Source: Pycnococcus provasolii
Lineage: Eukaryota > Chlorophyta > Pseudoscourfieldiophyceae > Pseudoscourfieldiales > Pycnococcaceae
Direction: 5' to 3'
Assembly: GCA_938743325.2 (NCBI GenBank)
Contig: OW568867.1
Span: 248,001 to 312,000 of the forward strand
DNA length: 64,000 nt
The notes under the pieces are model-generated. The model did no database searches, was not told the DNA's origin, and saw nothing but the letters and a program-made list of their open reading frames with translations. The first letter of the stretch is position 1. Each line of letters starts with the position of its first letter. Both the position numbers and the translations under genes were made by a program. Positions 9,319-18,608 of this stretch are shown here, piece by piece.

Positions 9319-12300
9319 CTAGGATGCGCGACGCCCACTGCGTGTCCAAACGCGGCTTCTCATTGCTGCTGTCGTTGTCGCGCCTTCGTCCTCCAAAGGC
9401 GGTGGCGGTGGCTGCGTGCGCTTTGCGTTGGAGGAGGGCGGTGCCGGCGCTGGTGCAGTCGTCGTCTTCTCCTCTTTGCCAAACCACCAAGTGGCTTCCT
9501 TCACCTGATAGTGCTTCCACAGTCCCAGCGCATCTAAGCCGAACATCGACTCCTTGGCGTACACGTCAGCACCACAGCGCTTCACGAGCTCCTCGCACAC
9601 GTCGGCGTGCCCATAGCGCGCAGCAACGTGCAGGGCGCCACGACCGCCACCCACCACGCACCCGCCTCGCGCGGTGGCATTCGCTCCAAGCCGCGCCAAA
9701 CGCCTCACGCCTTGCAGGTCGCCCTGTCGTGCTCTCAGCACGAGCTGAGCGTCGAGAGTCTCACCGCAGAACGTTCGACGAAGATTGCGCTCGAGCCGTA
9801 CGCGCTCGACGCGCCTCCTCCACGCGCCGAAGCAAAAGTCCATCATCGTCCCCCTCCTCCTTGCGATTTGGCGTCGCATCAGGGCACGCACGAGCGCATC
9901 GACGGCATTCATCGCGCGCCATCGCACGAATGCGGCGGCAGCCTCATCCTCGTCGTCGTTGTCTTCATTATCGCTGTCATCGTCGTCATCGGTGTCGGCG
10001 GCGTCAAAGTCTTGCGCTTGCTGTCGAGCTTGGGCAAACTCCTCCACCAGCGCATCGAGAGCCCTGCGCATCGCCTGCCTAAGGCTCAGGTAGCCGCCCG
10101 TTGTGGATGCCAGCGCTGAAACGGAGAGGCCACCGTATCGGCTTCCCACGCCAATGCCGCACACGGGGAGCGTTGCGTCGTGCAAGAATCCCGCACGGAA
10201 CCATCGAAGCATCGCATCGCCTTTGAACGGCCCTTGCCGCGCACCCGTGCCGTCGCGGTAGTACCAATCGAGGTGGCCACCACCACGCGGCGTGATGCCG
10301 CCATTCCCGTCTTTAGCACCGCCGCAGAACAGCTTCTGCGCGACGTGGTCGAGAACCTGCAGCGTCGACGCTTCGTGGAAGGCGGACACTGTGTCAAGCA
10401 TCTCGCGCGCCGCGTCGTGAGCATCTTGCATCGTGCCAAAGCCACGACCGGGGATGCTGACGATGGCTCCGTCGTCGTCTGTGCGAAGCTGCGTCCCACC
10501 GCCTCTACTTGCGCCGCGACGTGGACGAGAGCGTCGCTCCGCGTACGCCGTCTTTGCTGCAGCATCGGCCATGGATTTGCTGCCAGCCGCCGCGAGCCTG
10601 CGAGCAGCAAGCCGCTCCGAGAGCAGGGCATTCCAAATCTGAAATGCAGCACGAACCCAGCGATTTCGCCAGTAGCGTGCCGCCATTCGCAGCCTCGCAC
10701 AAGCCTTGGCTGCCATCTTCCACGCAGCCAGGCTCGCAGACGCGCGGCTTTTCTGCAGCTTCCACACGGCACTGAGCAGTCGCCGCCTATCCTCGGGAGG
10801 CAGCGTAGCTTCCTTCGCAAGCCAGTACGAGTACAGCGTTCCGCCGAGCGCCTCCGTGGGTGGGGCGCCAAGCAACCGAGCTCGAATGCCAGCGCCAGCT
10901 GCGGATGCTTCCATCATGGACGTCGCAACCGTGATGCCGCCACCTCGTGCGCATGAAGCGCACTGCCGTCGCCCGCGAAGACGTGCACAAGCCTCGCAGA
11001 GTACTTGCAGCGAAGGATCCAGCGCATTGTCGGCCGACGATGCATTCGCGACGTCGATCGGCGGTCCAAACCAGCTCCCGTAGTTGTGCGCAACGCTTCG
11101 CTCGCGCCGCTGGCGAATCTCCGCGTGGCATCCACGCAGTGCAAGTTCCAGAGCATGCTTCGCGCAGGCGAGCGCCTCGGCGCGCAGCACCCTCTTTCGC
11201 TCGCGCTCGCGCGCCTTGCGTGCAGCCAGCGCCCAGTCAAACACCACCGCGCGCACGCGACCGCCGCGCCAGATGCGCTGTATCACAGTCGCAGCGCCAT
11301 CCTCGCCGCGGCTTGAGCCCTCCTCTGCCCACGCGGTGAACTTGCTCAGCGCCTCCGCCTGCCGCGTCTTAAGCCTCGCCTCGGCGAATGCCAATTTGGC
11401 GACATGTTCGTTGCTCTCTGATGACGACGCTGTTGTACGTCCCGAAGCTGTCGCCACGTGGCGCCGCACGGCTGCGGTCGCGAGGTCGTACATGGGTGGC
11501 GCGCCGCGAATGCGAGAGCACACGCGGCAGGATGACGAGCGAGCTTCGTTGCGAGCGAAGCACAGCCGACACTCCCACTGCGGTCCTCCCATCACGGCCG
11601 CCGTGCGGTCATCCGAGCCCGCGGTGCGCGGTGGGTGCGCGCGCGGGCTGGCGGCGGTGTATGTCTTCACGCGCAGTGACCTCAGGTAGGCGAGCGCGCC
11701 GTCGACGTTCGCAATCTCCTTCGGGGGCTGCCTGGCTGAGTTCTGCTGCCAAGGAGGTGGCGACGGTGGTGATGTCATCGGCTTTGGTGGCGGCGCATGC
11801 GAGCCACCACCACCGTCCCTCCTGTCGAGAAGCTCGAGAAGTGGGCCGCGAGACATTCGCCGGTCCACGTCTTCCCAAACCTCGTCGAGAATGAAGTTCA
11901 CCGCCGCCTCCGCCGCGGCGTTCGCCTCGCGGCGCGCCACGCGAGCGAGCAGCGCCTTTCTTCCCTTGTGCGCGCGAACCCACGCGCCGACGTTCGCCAT
12001 CGCCTTCTCACGCCGTTCCGCCTCCGCCTCCGCGGCGGCTCTCACGCGCGCCTCGCGCTCACGAGCGTCTCGCACGCGCGCGAGGTGCCTGCGCACCGCG
12101 CACGCGATGACGAGCGCCGCGCTCGTCCGTCGCATCTCCTCCGCGCGCTTCGTGAGCAGCTCGTCGCGCATGATTCGGTACGCGACGCGCTGCCTCCACC
12201 CGCGAATGAGCGCCTGCACCTTTGCGGCAGCCTGCTGGTACCCGCCGTTGGGGAAGTGCTCCTCGAGCCTGCGTCTCAGCTGACGCGCGTGCATGCGCGC

Positions 12301-14676
12301 GCGCCAGCCTCTCGCCGCCGCCTGCATGGCCGCGGCGGCACGATTCTCGGCAGCCTTCTCGAGAGCACCGGCGTACCTCTCCTGCTGCAGCTTCTGCGCA
12401 TCGCTGACCTGCGTGGCACGAATGCGCAAACCTCGAACGCGCTCGGCGTTGCCAGCCACGCTGCGGCTTGCGAGCGCAGGCGGCTCGAGCCAAGGCGCGG
12501 CGGTTGGTCGGTGCTCCTTCAGCTCCGCGAACGCCGACCGCTTGCGCCTCTGGCGCTCGCGTGCTTGGCGGCGAATGACGTGCCTGCGCCAGAACCACCA
12601 GTTTTGGATCACGCGCGCCGCCTTTGTGTGAAGGCGGTGCGCAGGCAGGAGAACCTTCACGTAAGATTGACGCATCATGTAGCCGTGCCAGCGGCTCGCA
12701 ATGACCACGCTCGCCTGGTGCTGCGTGACCATGCGCGCGAGAACTGACGCGCCTGGCTTCGGTGCCGTGGCCCAGCCGTGCTCGCGCCAAGGAATGGTGC
12801 GTATCGACGGCTGCCCGCGCACGAGGCGCTTTGTGTACATGGTTGCCGCGAATTCGTACGAGTCGAGCCACTTGGCGTGATCCCGATGAGGTGCGCGCAC
12901 TCCGTACGGCGTGTACATTTCCTTACGGAACCACTCCATGGGTTCCGAGCCCGAGGGTGGTGGCACAAGAGAGGCGCCGTCGATGGAGCGCCGTGCCGCT
13001 TCGGCTGCTACGACCGCTGGCGTCTTGCCCGCGGTGCCGTGCAGGTAAGACAGCGTGAGCCAGCGCAGCATGAGCGCTTCTCGCTGCTGAGAAGAAGGAA
13101 TGGGTTGTTGTTGTGGCTGTGGCTGTGGTTGTGGCTGTGGTTGTGGTAGCATTGCAGGGGCGGCTTCTACTTCAGCGGCACTGGAGCTTGCAATTGCAGG
13201 GGCGGCTTTTGCAGCGGCAGCAATGTTCGAGATGCGATCCGCCTCGGCGAGCAGGGAGGCTCTTACCCTCGCATCCACATCATCTTGTGCGTTTGCATGT
13301 GCTGGTGGTGGTGGTGATGGTGGTTGTGGTGGTTGTGGTGGTTGTGGTGGCGTTGTCGTTCGACGGCCCTGCTGGTGCTGTGGCAGTGGCGACTGCGGTG
13401 GTGGTGCACCACCTGGTGTTGCAAGCCGAACGCGCTGCTGCTGCTGCTGTGGCGGTGTTGGCGGTGGTGCACCACCTGGCGTTGCAAGCCGAACGCGCTG
13501 CTGCTGCGGCGGCGGCGGCGGCGACTGCGGTGGTGGTGCACCGCCTGGTGTTGCAAGCCGAACGCGCTGCTGCTGGTGCTGCTGGTGCTGTGGCGGCGAC
13601 TGCGGCGGTGTTGGCGTTCTCCGCTGCTGCTCAGGCGGTGCACCACCTGGCGTTGCAAGCCGAACGCGCTGCTGGTGCTGGTGGTGCGGCGGCGGCGACT
13701 GCAGTGGTGCACCACCTGGCGTTGCAAGCCGAACGCGCTGCTGGTGCTGGTGCGGCGGCGGCGACTGCAGTGGTGCACCACCTGGCGTTGCAAGCCGAAC
13801 GCGCTGCTGCTGCTGGTGCTGCGGCGGCGGCGACTGCAGTGGTGCACCACCTGGCGTTGCAAGCCGAACGCGCTGCTGCTGCTGGTGCTGGTGCTGCTGT
13901 GGCGGTGTTGGCGGTGGCGGCGACTGCGGCGGTGTTGGCGTTCTCCGCTGCTGCTCAGGCGGTGCACCACCTGGCGTTGCAAGCCGAACGCGCTGCTGCT
14001 GGTGCGGTGTTGTTGGCGGTGACGACGACGGCGAACGCAGTGAAACTCTCTTTCCCAGAGTTTCCGGTGGTGGACTTGGCGTTGGCGTTGGCGTTGGCGT
14101 TTGCTGTGTGGGTGGCGGCAAGTCGGACTTTTCCGCGATTCTCCTTGCAACGCTCGCTGGACTCGGCGTCTTGCGCGGCGAGTGCCTACTCCTGTGCAGA
14201 GTCGTTTCGTCTTCGAGTCCCCACATTTCGCTCGGGCTGAGAAAGTCGGGTGGCGCCACCTCGCCTCTCGCGGCGTCGAAGAATCGCGGCGGCGTCGGCG
14301 GAGGCGACGCGTCGTCGTCTCGGTACTCGTCGTCCGTTGGCTGGCGTTGCGCTTGCTGTAGGTCCGATGCAAGGTGGTGCGGTGCGTGTGCATGTGCATG
14401 TGCATATTCCCGCGAGCTTCCGTGTTCTCCTTCTCCTTCTTCTTCGTCTTCTGCGCTTGTGGAGTCCGTGACTCCCGCCGCTTTCAGGGATGCCTTTTTG
14501 AGTTGTTGTTGCCACTTGGGCACTTGCTGTCTCGGTCGTGCGCACACGCGGCACGTATCAGAAGTAAGGCGGTTTTGCTGGTAGCACAGCGAGCACGTCC
14601 ACACTTCAACATGGGCGGCCTTATCATATACAGGGGCGGCCGCCTCTGGTGCACCCACAGCAGAGAGAGAGGCCAT
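9319..14676 (-). CDS. Giant RanBP2-zinc-finger / IQ / GYF / ankyrin protein
   Basis: I choose ATG 14676 (AACCATGGCC, strong context) rather than the ATG 25 codons upstream, giving 1785 residues. Domains in order: RanBP2-type zinc finger (residues about 25-50, WTCSLC..DTCRVC); a Pro/Gln-rich region with eight copies of RVRLATPGGAP (about 220-450); several IQ-like helices (AARVIQNWWFWRRHVI, AAMQAAARGWRARM, AAKVQALIRGWRQRV); a second RanBP2 finger (WECRLC..SSCRVC); another IQ (AATVIQRIWRGGRVR) and a CxxC cluster (CEACARLRG..CASCARG). A GYF-like domain follows (WYYRDGTGARQGPF..MLRWFRAGF), then an acidic stretch, and ankyrin-like repeats near the C-terminus (ALHVAARYGHADVCEELV). IQ motifs bind calmodulin, GYF binds proline-rich peptides, and RanBP2 fingers bind RNA or ubiquitin. 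The combination suggests a scaffold, but no orthologue is recognised. TGTAA lies about 26 bp past the stop. Confidence 0.75.
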   Translation of the reverse strand: MASLSAVGAPEAAAPVYDKAAHVEVWTCSLCYQQNRLTSDTCRVCARPRQQVPKWQQQLKKASLKAAGVTDSTSAEDEEEGEGEHGSSREYAHAHAHAPHHLASDLQQAQRQPTDDEYRDDDASPPPTPPRFFDAARGEVAPPDFLSPSEMWGLEDETTLHRSRHSPRKTPSPASVARRIAEKSDLPPPTQQTPTPTPTPSPPPETLGKRVSLRSPSSSPPTTPHQQQRVRLATPGGAPPEQQRRTPTPPQSPPPPTPPQQHQHQQQQRVRLATPGGAPLQSPPPQHQQQQRVRLATPGGAPLQSPPPHQHQQRVRLATPGGAPLQSPPPHHQHQQRVRLATPGGAPPEQQRRTPTPPQSPPQHQQHQQQRVRLATPGGAPPPQSPPPPPQQQRVRLATPGGAPPPTPPQQQQQRVRLATPGGAPPPQSPLPQHQQGRRTTTPPQPPQPPQPPSPPPPAHANAQDDVDARVRASLLAEADRISNIAAAAKAAPAIASSSAAEVEAAPAMLPQPQPQPQPQPQQQPIPSSQQREALMLRWLTLSYLHGTAGKTPAVVAAEAARRSIDGASLVPPPSGSEPMEWFRKEMYTPYGVRAPHRDHAKWLDSYEFAATMYTKRLVRGQPSIRTIPWREHGWATAPKPGASVLARMVTQHQASVVIASRWHGYMMRQSYVKVLLPAHRLHTKAARVIQNWWFWRRHVIRRQARERQRRKRSAFAELKEHRPTAAPWLEPPALASRSVAGNAERVRGLRIRATQVSDAQKLQQERYAGALEKAAENRAAAAMQAAARGWRARMHARQLRRRLEEHFPNGGYQQAAAKVQALIRGWRQRVAYRIMRDELLTKRAEEMRRTSAALVIACAVRRHLARVRDAREREARVRAAAEAEAERREKAMANVGAWVRAHKGRKALLARVARREANAAAEAAVNFILDEVWEDVDRRMSRGPLLELLDRRDGGGGSHAPPPKPMTSPPSPPPWQQNSARQPPKEIANVDGALAYLRSLRVKTYTAASPRAHPPRTAGSDDRTAAVMGGPQWECRLCFARNEARSSSCRVCSRIRGAPPMYDLATAAVRRHVATASGRTTASSSESNEHVAKLAFAEARLKTRQAEALSKFTAWAEEGSSRGEDGAATVIQRIWRGGRVRAVVFDWALAARKARERERKRVLRAEALACAKHALELALRGCHAEIRQRRERSVAHNYGSWFGPPIDVANASSADNALDPSLQVLCEACARLRGRRQCASCARGGGITVATSMMEASAAGAGIRARLLGAPPTEALGGTLYSYWLAKEATLPPEDRRRLLSAVWKLQKSRASASLAAWKMAAKACARLRMAARYWRNRWVRAAFQIWNALLSERLAARRLAAAGSKSMADAAAKTAYAERRSRPRRGASRGGGTQLRTDDDGAIVSIPGRGFGTMQDAHDAAREMLDTVSAFHEASTLQVLDHVAQKLFCGGAKDGNGGITPRGGGHLDWYYRDGTGARQGPFKGDAMLRWFRAGFLHDATLPVCGIGVGSRYGGLSVSALASTTGGYLSLRQAMRRALDALVEEFAQARQQAQDFDAADTDDDDDSDNEDNDDEDEAAAAFVRWRAMNAVDALVRALMRRQIARRRGTMMDFCFGAWRRRVERVRLERNLRRTFCGETLDAQLVLRARQGDLQGVRRLARLGANATARGGCVVGGGRGALHVAARYGHADVCEELVKRCGADVYAKESMFGLDALGLWKHYQVKEATWWFGKEEKTTTAPAPAPPSSNAKRTQPPPPPLEDEGATTTAAMRSRVWTRSGRRAS
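13400..14025 (-). repeat. Pro/Gln-rich coding repeat, core RVRLATPGGAP
   Basis: Eight copies of the core RVRLATPGGAP separated by Gln- and Pro-rich spacers of variable length inside the giant zinc-finger protein. The cores are almost invariant while the spacers vary, suggesting slippage-driven expansion with the core held constant. Confidence 0.85.
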
Positions 14677-15308
14677 GGTTGGCCCAACGAAGAGCAAGAA
14701 AGTCAAAGGATTTCTTGAAAAATGGGAAAAATTGGAAAATTGGGAAAACATGGGACGAAATGCGGCCGCGGCCTGACAGCCTGAGGCTCCTCCTCCTCAT
14801 GTGGTAGGGGATATCATGGGTGGTATCAACGGGGCGGCAGGCGGTCAGGTCGGCGGAGAACAACGGGGCGATAGGTCGGCCCTCCACCAAACCGGTACGA
14901 GAGCACGGGCACTCAGGTCGTGCTTCCAAGAAATACTCAACTCTTGTACCGTGAATTTAGTCTGCACCAGTTTTTGCACCAGTTTTTGCCCAGGTAGGAA
15001 ACCCTCCGTAGGAGTGGGGACCCGTCCCTGGTCTTGCACCGTCCCATACAAATGCTTCAGTGCTAATTCCTTACTCTGAACCCACCTGGTTCCCAACAGG
15101 TGCAGGATGTGTGGATTTGACTTGCCCGCGATCTCCATCCCGACTTTTGTGTTGGTCTCGCGGGAGGCTCTCACTTAACGTGGTACCGTGAGTCTCGTGA
15201 TCACGCAGACGATCTCAGAGAGATTATTAATAGACTGATTATCAGGACTTGACTCCAAGGATCAGACAGGGATACCGTTCGAAGCGGCCGGCCAGGCGGA
15301 GGAGATAG
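14677..15308. promoter_or_regulatory. Head-to-head region without a gene
   Basis: This lies between the giant zinc-finger protein (minus) and the glycosyltransferase-like gene (plus). A short direct duplication, CACCAGTTTTTG, occurs twice at about 14965-14990. No CCCTAA run and no convincing open frame. Presumably both promoters. Confidence 0.4.
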
Positions 15309-18300
15309 ATGATGCAAGCTATCGTGGAAGCCATCTCCGCCGCCTTGACGGGGGGAGGGACGCGAGAGGCGCGGCGGCTCGGGCGCGTCATCATTGCTAT
15401 CGTCTCCGTCGTTAACCTCTGCGTCTTCTTCGCGAACGTCAGAAGCCTGCTCGCGTACGAGGAGGCGGACGTGCCGCCTTCACTCGAACTGCCGTGGAGA
15501 ACAGGCGCGAGCGTCTTCGTCTCAGAGCAGCACGCGGACTTGCGCCCGATCGGCGGACTCAACATCGCGGGCGTGGGCAGCTTCGGCGGTGGACGCCTGA
15601 ATAACGGCGTCAACAACGTCAACGTGCTGGCGGGAGCGGGTGGGCGGCTGGGCACTGTTCCGGTGAACAACGGCGGTGCGCCGCTTGACGGTGCGGTGCC
15701 GCTGCAGCGACCGAGCGGTCCATCCGCCGAGGAACTGTACGGCCACCACCCGAGCGTCACGCACAGGCCGCTCGACGAGTTTGTGAGAGCCAGGCGACCG
15801 GCGCCGGCTGCACCAGCCGAGGGCACGCCGGGGCGCGACGTGCCGCTCATTGTCACGCACACCGACGCCGCGCGCTTCCCAGAGCTACGCCACCTCGTCG
15901 GAAGCGTGCACCACTGGCACCCAGAGCTCGCCATATGCGTGTACGTCGTCGGAACATTACCCTCGCGCATGGCATCGGAGCTCGCGCTCTGGCGCAACGT
16001 GCGAACGCGGTCGGCGAATGATGCGCTCACGTGGGTCGCGTCGTCCGCCACGGAGCGCATGCGTAAGGCTGGCGTTTCGCCGGAGGCTTCCGCTCTTGCG
16101 CGCACGCGAGGCGCTCTCGGCCTGCTGGCATCAAAGTCGGAAATGGAAAAGGCTCTGAAACGCGTTGTGGGATGGGGTGCGATTGTCATGCTGCATGCGC
16201 TGGAGACGATGCACTCGACGGAGCACGGTTCTGAGCAGCAGCAGCAGCGGCAGCAGACCACGGCAGCGGCGGCGGCGAATCAAGGGTTGAACGGTGTGGA
16301 GAGGGACGGCTCTGGTGATCTCGTTGGAGCGCCGCTTCTTCCACACGAGGACGAGGAGAAGATTGTGGAGCAGGCGTCGCCAGAGGGGGCGAAGGTTCCT
16401 AAATCGCTCGCCGCGAGCTTGCTCGACGAGGGTGCGCACGGCACCTCAGAGGAGAGAAGAAGAAGAATGAGGAGAAGAAGAAGGCGCTCGTTGCTTGAAG
16501 GCTTTGATCTTGATGCAATCATGCGCGAGGCGGCTGCAAGTCACGGTGAGGGTGGCGGTGCAACAGGCAACGGGGCTGCCACAAACCCAACCACAGCCAC
16601 AGTCGCACCCGCCTCATCCGCCGGCACGCCACAGCCACAGCCACAGCCACAGCCACAGCCAAAGCCAACATCGTCAGACCACCACCCATTTTTGGGTCGC
16701 GTTTCGGCGCTGTACCTCGACCCGTACATATATTTAGATGGCTGGATCGACAACGCTCTAAAGTACACGCTGCGCGACTCTTTCTTTTTCATGGAGGCGC
16801 CGCCTTCGGCGCTGACGGCGATGGGAGCCTCCGCATTTGCAGACAAGACGAACGGAGGCAAGGGATCTGTTGCGCAGCTCGAGCTGAGCCGCGAGGCTTG
16901 GATCGCTGCAAATTCAGCCGCCATGTACGGAGGAGGAGGAGGAGGAGGCATGTCGATGCCCGTGATGGCACGCGGGTGGAATGGCACGACACCCGCTCGC
17001 GAGCTAACACCTTCGTCGATGCCAAAGCCATTGCCATGCGTGTCTGGCCTGTTCGGTGCCACCAAAGGATCTAATTTTGCGAGCGGTGCGCTCGTCTACC
17101 ACGCACTCTGCGCTGCGATGGGCGGCGTGAGATGCCATTCGCTCCGCGGATCGTTCGGCGGGGAGGCGGCTGCAGGAGAAGACAACATGGCGGTGCATCC
17201 GCACGTCTGGTACGGGCATGTACCTTGGCAACTTCCTGGCGTGCGCTGCATCACCTCGGATGCCGTTCGTCTGCGCGTGAATCCTGCGGGTCTCAAATCA
17301 GCTCGCACAGCCGACGCTGCTGCTGCTGCTGCGGCGGCGGCGGCGGCGGCGGCGGCGACAACGGGAGGTTCTGAGGGAGGAGGCGCGGATCAGGCTGCCG
17401 CACAAGCAGCCAAGGAGACGCTCGCGGAGGAGGCGAAGCAAAACGAGGCTGGCTTTGACGACATCATTGGTCTGCCCAGTGGCCGTGAGCCAGGCAGCTC
17501 GGATCCTGCGTTGTACGACTGTAGATTGGCACTTCGCAAGTGGCCGGCTGGGCCTGAGATTCCTCCGGAGAGCCGCGCACCCGCCCCTCGCGTCGCGTAC
17601 GCAAGGCGCTGGCCGCAGATGAAGGAGGCTCACGATGATGGCGCGATACACGTCGCGATTGCCGTGCCGTCGACAACCACGGGCACGCAGGTGACGCAGC
17701 CGAATGCGCTTCCGCTGACGAACATTCTGCTCCCGTCCCTTCTTGCGACGATTGACGCCAACTCGCAGGCCCTTCCCTTTTCCAGCGAAAAAGGTGGGAT
17801 TTCGTCGGAGCGCTACTTCTACTCGATATTGGTTGGCTACGACATGGGCGACGTCGTTTACGGCGTGCCAGACAAGCGAGCCGCGCTGGAGTCGAGGCTG
17901 GCGGCGATGGTGGGCGACCGCCCAGTGAGCATTTATCTGGTGGAGTTTCCCGTGAGCCAGAGCACGAGCTACGTCTGGAATGGACTGTTCGCCATCGCGG
18001 GAGGCTTGTACGACGACGACGCGAGGGTGGTGGAAGGTCCCGTCGCTGACTACTTCTTTGCATCGCACGACGACACGGAGTTTTACCCGAGCACGAATAC
18101 GAGGATTTGGGTGGACATTCTAAGGGCGAGCCTTTTCAATAATGTGCTGCGAAAGAACTTCGGCGTCGCCGGGCCGCTGGACATGCGCAGCCCGAAGATG
18201 ATCAGCCACGGGCTTGTGCACGTCGCGACGCACGGCAGCATCTTTGGCGGGAAGTACGTTCCAGACGACATGGCGAACGAGAACCTGGACGACTGGATTA

Positions 18301-18563
18301 GCAGGGTGTACGGGTACAAGAACACGTTCCTGCACACGGGCGTGACGGTGTACAATACGCACAGGTTTGCTGGAAGGGCGAGACCTTGTCGTGTTAGCGT
18401 GAATGCTAACAATAAAGGTGGTTCAAAGAAGAAGGAGAAGGAGACGGAGTTTGGCCTGGACAACGAGATTGCAAGAGGCGGCGAGATGATCAAGAAGTGG
18501 GTGCACGCTGAATTAGGCGATAGTGGCAAGAATGGAATTGTGGAACTGCTGCTGACTCGTTAG
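15309..18563 (+). CDS. Putative type II membrane glycosyltransferase, two-domain
   Basis: 1084 residues. A hydrophobic segment at about residues 25-48 (VIIAIVSVVNLCVFF) after a short basic N-terminus suggests a type II Golgi protein. The first globular part begins near PLIVTHTDAARFPELRHLVG and continues after a Gln/Pro/Ala-rich insertion with YLDPYIYLDGWIDNALK, GSNFASGALVYHALC and HVWYGHVPWQLPGVRC. The second part (about 775-1060) contains FFASHDDTEFYPS, a DxD-like acidic motif, then NFGVAGPLDM and HGLVHVATHGSIFGG. The architecture resembles GT-A-fold glycosyltransferases of algae and other protists, but neither CAZy family nor substrate can be assigned. A (GCG)n run near 17340 codes polyalanine. 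TGTAA is at 18582-18586, 19 bp after the stop. The next gene's stop is only 46 bp away on the opposite strand. Confidence 0.6.
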   Translation: MMQAIVEAISAALTGGGTREARRLGRVIIAIVSVVNLCVFFANVRSLLAYEEADVPPSLELPWRTGASVFVSEQHADLRPIGGLNIAGVGSFGGGRLNNGVNNVNVLAGAGGRLGTVPVNNGGAPLDGAVPLQRPSGPSAEELYGHHPSVTHRPLDEFVRARRPAPAAPAEGTPGRDVPLIVTHTDAARFPELRHLVGSVHHWHPELAICVYVVGTLPSRMASELALWRNVRTRSANDALTWVASSATERMRKAGVSPEASALARTRGALGLLASKSEMEKALKRVVGWGAIVMLHALETMHSTEHGSEQQQQRQQTTAAAAANQGLNGVERDGSGDLVGAPLLPHEDEEKIVEQASPEGAKVPKSLAASLLDEGAHGTSEERRRRMRRRRRRSLLEGFDLDAIMREAAASHGEGGGATGNGAATNPTTATVAPASSAGTPQPQPQPQPQPKPTSSDHHPFLGRVSALYLDPYIYLDGWIDNALKYTLRDSFFFMEAPPSALTAMGASAFADKTNGGKGSVAQLELSREAWIAANSAAMYGGGGGGGMSMPVMARGWNGTTPARELTPSSMPKPLPCVSGLFGATKGSNFASGALVYHALCAAMGGVRCHSLRGSFGGEAAAGEDNMAVHPHVWYGHVPWQLPGVRCITSDAVRLRVNPAGLKSARTADAAAAAAAAAAAAAATTGGSEGGGADQAAAQAAKETLAEEAKQNEAGFDDIIGLPSGREPGSSDPALYDCRLALRKWPAGPEIPPESRAPAPRVAYARRWPQMKEAHDDGAIHVAIAVPSTTTGTQVTQPNALPLTNILLPSLLATIDANSQALPFSSEKGGISSERYFYSILVGYDMGDVVYGVPDKRAALESRLAAMVGDRPVSIYLVEFPVSQSTSYVWNGLFAIAGGLYDDDARVVEGPVADYFFASHDDTEFYPSTNTRIWVDILRASLFNNVLRKNFGVAGPLDMRSPKMISHGLVHVATHGSIFGGKYVPDDMANENLDDWISRVYGYKNTFLHTGVTVYNTHRFAGRARPCRVSVNANNKGGSKKKEKETEFGLDNEIARGGEMIKKWVHAELGDSGKNGIVELLLTR

Positions 18564-18608
18564 AGAGAAGCGACATATTTTTGTAACAATATTTTTTGTT
18601 TTTATTTT

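Noticed and set aside
13100-14584. Plus-strand 494-codon cysteine/glycine-rich frame
   Set aside because: Antisense of the Pro/Gln-rich repeat region of the giant protein. The composition is explained by the complement, and no domain is seen.
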